Of a stretch of DNA of 25,805 nt, positions 21,672-25,805 are shown piece after piece. Within the stretch, counting starts at the first letter, position 1, and the number at the start of each line of letters is the position of its first letter. The stretch is from the NCBI GenBank assembly GCA_041390825.1, contig JAWKPF010000047.1:1-25805 (forward strand). The letters are read 5' to 3'. The translations under genes were made by a program, and so were the position numbers. Under the pieces are notes generated by a model. That model worked only from the letters and a program-made list of their open reading frames with translations, ran no database searches and was not told the DNA's origin. This DNA comes from Thermomicrobiales bacterium. GTDB lineage: Bacteria > Chloroflexota > Chloroflexia > Thermomicrobiales > UBA6265.

Positions 21672-24131
21672 CTACACCCCGATCTCCAGATCGACCCGTT
21701 GCATGGCCACCTTGGCCAGGTCGCTGCTCGAAGCCAACACCACCAGTTCGTACAATCCCGGGAAGAGCATGGCGCTCACCGCGGGATCGATTTGGATCAT
21801 GAAGCTTCCATCGCTCCCGTCGGCCGCGCCGTTTTCCAGCACGTCGCCGGTGGCTGAGTCGATAAAGGTGTATTGCACCCCGAGCTCGCCCGGTCCTTCG
21901 ACCGTCACCGGAACGGCAATGTCCCCGCCCAGTTCGATCGCGCCGGGAACCTCCACGCTCACCGTCAGGCTTGGGGCTTCCCCAAAACGGAAATTCTCGA
22001 CCGTAAACGGATATCCCTCCGGCCGGAAGGCATCGAGTTGCGCGAACTGGGCTGGCGGATCGTAGCGGGTGAGTTGATAGGGACCATTTGCAATCACAAG
22101 GAGGTTCGTCTCATCGAACCACGCTTCCGCAGCCTCGTAGCGGGCCTTCGCTTCGTCCTCGGTCACGATCGTGGCGCCACCGATCTCGAAGACGCCTTCG
22201 GGAATCGTCCCCTTGCGCCCGAACTCTTTCACCGAGCGCAGCACCAGCCGCGCGTCCGATTCGGTCACCAGGCTGATCCATGGCACGCTGAAGCGAGCCG
22301 CGGTCGTATCCGAATACGCGCCGGTTCGCTTCTCGAAGACCACATCGTCCATTGCCGCCAGGAGTTCCCACGGTGTGGAAACGCCAGTCGGTGAGGCATA
22401 GGAGGCGATATAGCCCTCCTCGAAGTGCCAGTAGTCCACGAAGACATCGACCGTCGACTCGCCAAAGAGATATCCCTTGAAGGTCTCCAACAACGGGCGC
22501 GCTGTGATGCCGATTGCCGTTTCGATCTGGATCTTGTCCTCGTCGTAGGCAATCTCGTACCCCTGAGCGATCGGATAGATCACATCCGCCATCGTAATTG
22601 GCTGTCCGTGCTGCCAGGTGGCGCCGAGGAACTTCGCATAGTCGAAGCTCACCTTGCTCTTGGCGGTCGTTCCACTCGCGACCGGCGCCCACACATTGTT
22701 GGCCGAATCCCAGACCACGGCTTCCGCCGGCACGTCCAGCGTTCCGTCCGGTCCGGCGGTCTCGACCGTGAAGTCCGCCCGGAATGCTTGCGGCAACCCG
22801 GTGAACGGATGATTGATCACTGGCGGATCGATCAGGTTCTTGTAGATATCAGAGCTGTAGGCGTCGCCGAACCCGCCGACCGGGTTCCAGGTGGTTCGCT
22901 CGGTCCACACCCAGAGATTGCCTACCTTGATATCGGTCCGTCCCGGAATGTCCGCCCCGCGCAAGGCGAAGAGATTGCGCGGTCCGCTGACGATATCGAC
23001 CGTCAGGTTCTCGACCTCGGTACTCACCGGGAAACTCTGCAATGCCGTTACCATCCAGACCCGCACCGACTCGTCGAGCGCCAGCTGCACCATCTGCTGA
23101 TAGAGCGCATCGCGGTCCGCCTGGCTGGCGAACTCACCGCGGTAAAGCTGCTTCCCGAGCGTATCGAGCTGCTCGTTCTCGTACTGCCAGTAGCCCACTT
23201 CCTGCCAGCCAGGCATGTTGCCCAGCCACGGAGCGGCAAACTGGTTGATCCCCGCGTCGTCGTATCGCACCGGCGCGCCGCGGCTCCATCCTTCGGTGTA
23301 GATGTGCCATTGGAAGGTCGCCGGATCGCTGGCATAGACAGCCAACGTGGCTGGTCCGAACTGCTGGTAGACCGGCGCCACCTGGAACCCGACCTGCTCC
23401 AGCGCGGAACGTGTCAGATCGCCGATATCTCGTCGCTCGTCTTCCACCCGGGTGACGATCTTGATCTGGATTGGGTTGCCGTCGTAGGTCCAGAGATCCC
23501 CGTCCTTGGTCGCGCCCGCTGCCGTCATTGCAGCGTCGATCTGCTGCGTGGCCAGTTCGGCGTCGTAACGGATGTTCGCCTGACTCACCACTGGGAAGAT
23601 CGTGAGCTGGTCGTAATCGGTCGGGCTGATGTTGGTCAGCATCGGCAACGCCCGGCCCTGATAGATATCGTTGGCAATGAAATCTCGATCGATCAGGTAC
23701 TGCATTGCCTGCCGTACCTCCTTGATCGAAAACGGATTCAGCGCACCCTCCGGCGCTGGCGCGGGATTGAGGATGAGCGATACGGTCGAAGCCGGCGCAT
23801 CGATCAATCGAACGCTCTCGTCACCTTCGAGACTCTGCGCGCCGGCCGTCTTCAACCCAAAGATGTAGAGATCGATGTCGCCGTTCTGGATGTTCAGCGG
23901 CGCCTGATCGACGTTATACGCTCCAAAGGTGATGGTATCCGCTGCCGCTCCGACACCGCCGGCCGCTGGGCTCGCGTCCTGCGCCGCAGCCAGCATCGGA
24001 TCGCGCAACAGCGCCCCAATTGCCGGTGCGGACAGCCCAAGCGCCACCGCCTGGCCGATGAACGCCCGCCGGCTCAATTCTCCCCTGGACAAGCGCGACA
24101 ACAATTCGGAAAGCTGGCTTGCTCGATTCAT
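21672..24131 (-). CDS. Large ABC transporter substrate-binding protein, apparently permuted SBP_bac_5 type
   Basis: Secreted binding protein of 819 residues, longer than the usual 500-600. It begins MNRASQLSEL and has a Tat-like motif SRRAFIGQAV (20-29), a hydrophobic core, and an AAAQDASPAA low-complexity spacer. The first half (residues about 65-380) contains what is normally the second lobe of SBP_bac_5 proteins: VRQAMQYLIDRDFIANDIYQGRA, an AELATQQIDAAMTAAG helix and ALEQVGFQV. The second half holds the usual first-lobe landmarks: a TTWNPVGGFGDAYSSDIYKN stretch, AVVWDSANNVW and FLGATWQHGQPITMADVIY. A C-terminal beta-sandwich-like part ends the protein. Haloarchaeal and other archaeal binding proteins show a similar order. 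ATG 24131 has AGGAG about nine bases before it. Ligand unknown (peptide or sugar). Confidence 0.88.
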   Translation of the reverse strand: MNRASQLSELLSRLSRGELSRRAFIGQAVALGLSAPAIGALLRDPMLAAAQDASPAAGGVGAAADTITFGAYNVDQAPLNIQNGDIDLYIFGLKTAGAQSLEGDESVRLIDAPASTVSLILNPAPAPEGALNPFSIKEVRQAMQYLIDRDFIANDIYQGRALPMLTNISPTDYDQLTIFPVVSQANIRYDAELATQQIDAAMTAAGATKDGDLWTYDGNPIQIKIVTRVEDERRDIGDLTRSALEQVGFQVAPVYQQFGPATLAVYASDPATFQWHIYTEGWSRGAPVRYDDAGINQFAAPWLGNMPGWQEVGYWQYENEQLDTLGKQLYRGEFASQADRDALYQQMVQLALDESVRVWMVTALQSFPVSTEVENLTVDIVSGPRNLFALRGADIPGRTDIKVGNLWVWTERTTWNPVGGFGDAYSSDIYKNLIDPPVINHPFTGLPQAFRADFTVETAGPDGTLDVPAEAVVWDSANNVWAPVASGTTAKSKVSFDYAKFLGATWQHGQPITMADVIYPIAQGYEIAYDEDKIQIETAIGITARPLLETFKGYLFGESTVDVFVDYWHFEEGYIASYASPTGVSTPWELLAAMDDVVFEKRTGAYSDTTAARFSVPWISLVTESDARLVLRSVKEFGRKGTIPEGVFEIGGATIVTEDEAKARYEAAEAWFDETNLLVIANGPYQLTRYDPPAQFAQLDAFRPEGYPFTVENFRFGEAPSLTVSVEVPGAIELGGDIAVPVTVEGPGELGVQYTFIDSATGDVLENGAADGSDGSFMIQIDPAVSAMLFPGLYELVVLASSSDLAKVAMQRVDLEIGV

Positions 24132-24249
24132 TTCTGAACTCTCCTGAATCGCGATATCGATGTTGTGTGTCGCAGCGCCGCCACGCATCAAGTCGTCGTG
24201 GTCTGTAGGAGCGCCATGCCGATGCGAAGGGCAACCCAACGGGTCTGCC

Positions 24250-25805
24250 CTAGCTGGTCGGAGTCCCAACAGCCTCGGCTTCGTCCGCGTCCTGCGCCGA
24301 ACCTTCCGATCCACCTTCGGAACCGGCCTCGGGTGTACCGCTATCGGGTTCGGCAGTTCCTGCCTCCGGTGTCATGCCCAACTGGGTCGAGATCGCGTCG
24401 AGCTGCTCCTGCAGGCTGTCGAATCCAAACTCCGTATAGAACGATGCGGTCGCGATGTTGCCGGTCTCATCGAACGCGCGAATCTCGGTCGGCCCCTCAC
24501 CGGTCAACGGCATGTAGATGCTCGTTTGGAACTGCCCCTCGTCGTCAGTCCGGAGCTGCGCGGTGATCACACCACTGACATAGAGCTGAATCGCGCTGTC
24601 CGATTGGAACCCGAAACCCTGGATGTCGACGATGCGGCCCGCCGAACCCGACGGGGGACTCAGGAAGAGACTGGGCGGCTCGATAGCCGTTTTTCGCGCG
24701 AAGCCGATTTGCTGGCCGTACCCACCGTACTCGCCCAGGCGCGTATCCGGCCAAACCAGAAAGACATCCTCGTCGGTGGCCGCGATTGCCATGTAATCGC
24801 CGATGAACCGGCCACTCGGGAAACCCTTCATCGGATTGGACGGGAAGTCGGTCACGCGCGTGTCGGGAACGGTCAGATTCTGGTCTTCCAGCGTGAACCC
24901 GAAGGTCTCACCCTGGTCGGTCGATTCGGTGTAGTAGATGTGGTACTTCAACCGAACCGGGTCGTCCCGCTGATCGCCCCACATGATGTGCAACGCTCCA
25001 TCGGGACTCACTGTGATTTGCGGGAAGAACTGGCTGGCATCGGTGCCGTCGTTGTTCACCTGAATGGCAGGATCCCAGTTGTCCCCCCCGTCGAGTGACC
25101 GCAAGAGAATGACATCGCTGTCGTCCGCTGGATCCTCGAACGAGCGCGCCCCCTGCACAACATAGATCTCGCCATTCGGTCCCGTCGCCATCGACGGCAA
25201 CGCGCCATAGCGGAAACTGGCGGTCCGCAACCGATACGGCACTTCGCGGAAGGTTCCCGCTGCCACCGGACGCGTAAAGGTCGCTCCGCCGTCGGCTGAG
25301 GTGGCAAAACCCACTGTTGCCAGGCCGGTATCGGCGCCGTCATCCGTCGAGTCGTACCAACTGATCGCCAGCCGTCCATCAGAGATCACCGCAACCTGCG
25401 AGCCTTGCACCACGCGGGACGAGAACGTTCCCTCGCCAGTCTGTTGCTGCGCGGTGTCTTGTCCTGGCGCGGCGAGACTGAACCCGGCGAACACCTGCTC
25501 GCTCACTGGGACCGGCGCGCTCCAGGTCTGCCCACCGTCTTTCGACGCGACCACCTTGATCTGGGTTCCGAGGAATGGATTCGAGAGGAACGCCAGCTCA
25601 TCGGCATAGAGCACTGCCGAGGTCTGCTCGAATTCGGTATACGAGAGATAGATGATGTCCTGGTCGGGATCGTCCGGATTCGGACCGGTCGTCAGCCACG
25701 GCTTGTCGAGATCGACCGTGGTGATCGTGCCGCGCTCCTTCCCTTCCGCGTCGATGTTGCTCACGGTCGAAACCGCGCCCGAGGCCGCCAGCTGCGGTTC
25801 TGTCC
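24250..25805 (-). CDS. Asp-box (sialidase/BNR-type) beta-propeller protein, partial at the right edge
   Basis: At least 517 residues are visible; the frame is still open at the window edge, so the N-terminus (probably with a signal peptide) is missing. A GTG at 25764 is not the true start, since the frame continues upstream. Four Asp boxes (S-x-D-x-G-x-T/N-W/F) occur at about visible residues 87, 169, 236 and 294: SKDGGQTW, SADGGATF, SLDGGDNW and STDQGETF. This points to a six-bladed propeller as in exo-sialidases, but the Arg triad was not traced, so enzyme activity is open. After it comes an IPT/TIG-like domain (PPSGSAGRIVDIQGFGF) and a long acidic Glu/Gly/Ser/Asp tail with TPEAG repeats. 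It lies 118 bp upstream of the binding-protein gene on the same strand. Confidence 0.82.
   Translation of the reverse strand, partial: TEPQLAASGAVSTVSNIDAEGKERGTITTVDLDKPWLTTGPNPDDPDQDIIYLSYTEFEQTSAVLYADELAFLSNPFLGTQIKVVASKDGGQTWSAPVPVSEQVFAGFSLAAPGQDTAQQQTGEGTFSSRVVQGSQVAVISDGRLAISWYDSTDDGADTGLATVGFATSADGGATFTRPVAAGTFREVPYRLRTASFRYGALPSMATGPNGEIYVVQGARSFEDPADDSDVILLRSLDGGDNWDPAIQVNNDGTDASQFFPQITVSPDGALHIMWGDQRDDPVRLKYHIYYTESTDQGETFGFTLEDQNLTVPDTRVTDFPSNPMKGFPSGRFIGDYMAIAATDEDVFLVWPDTRLGEYGGYGQQIGFARKTAIEPPSLFLSPPSGSAGRIVDIQGFGFQSDSAIQLYVSGVITAQLRTDDEGQFQTSIYMPLTGEGPTEIRAFDETGNIATASFYTEFGFDSLQEQLDAISTQLGMTPEAGTAEPDSGTPEAGSEGGSEGSAQDADEAEAVGTPTS

Noticed and set aside
22425..24137. 570-codon frame antisense to the large binding protein
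   Set aside because: Low-complexity His/Arg/Asp-rich translation typical of the antisense of a GC-rich gene; no domain recognised.

Overview
The window is GC-rich, dense with genes, and free of rRNA, tRNA, insertion sequences and CRISPR. The gene set suggests a Chloroflexota bacterium of the Thermomicrobia type. The reasons are a complete cofD-cofC-cofE block for coenzyme F420, F420-type luciferase-like and split-barrel enzymes, RNase J, many Tat-type secreted proteins, and frequent TTG/GTG starts. This assignment is inference from gene content, not a phylogenetic result.

Positions 1-2509 (minus strand) hold a peptide-type ABC importer: an inner-membrane permease broken by several frameshifts, an intact second permease, and the N-terminus of a substrate-binding protein that runs off the left edge. 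In front of it lies an FMN riboswitch (2379-2509) followed by an intrinsic terminator (2287-2320). The element therefore looks like a flavin-controlled transcription switch on a Dpp/Opp-type transporter, a cargo not usually linked to FMN riboswitches. Next to it on the plus strand is a DinB-like gene, also broken by frameshifts (2688-3180). Single-base lesions, mostly in short homopolymers, are concentrated between about 1400 and 3000 in two unrelated genes and perhaps in the riboswitch. This could be local consensus error or real decay.

Positions 3303-7351 (minus strand) form an F420 unit: a split-barrel F420-type oxidoreductase, cofD, cofC and cofE (joined by 4-bp ATGA overlaps), then an F420-dependent glucose-6-phosphate-dehydrogenase-like enzyme and a terminator. 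Positions 7613-8991 carry three small paralogous secreted proteins with Tat-like leaders, a shared ARRG(F/Y)SGP motif and cysteine-rich tails. Positions 9182-11631 (plus) encode an FGGY sugar kinase and a PIG-L deacetylase. Positions 11734-12916 hold a divergent yceI / hxlR pair whose two promoters face away from each other and share their -35 boxes, with repeated GTTAG/CTTAC half-sites around them. RNase J (minus) and a UDP-glucose 6-dehydrogenase (plus) diverge from 14837-15040. An SDR oxidoreductase (minus) and a class V aminotransferase (plus) follow.

Positions 18633-25805 (minus) form a second transport cluster: a secreted Asp-box (sialidase-type) beta-propeller that runs off the right edge, an 819-residue substrate-binding protein with apparently reversed domain order, and two permeases with large extracytoplasmic insertions, an arrangement resembling archaeal peptide/sugar transporters. 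A repeat cluster with a 30-bp period has settled between the two permease genes while keeping an open frame that still bridges them. A heptamer repeat (CTGGACC-like) occurs in two separate intergenic gaps.
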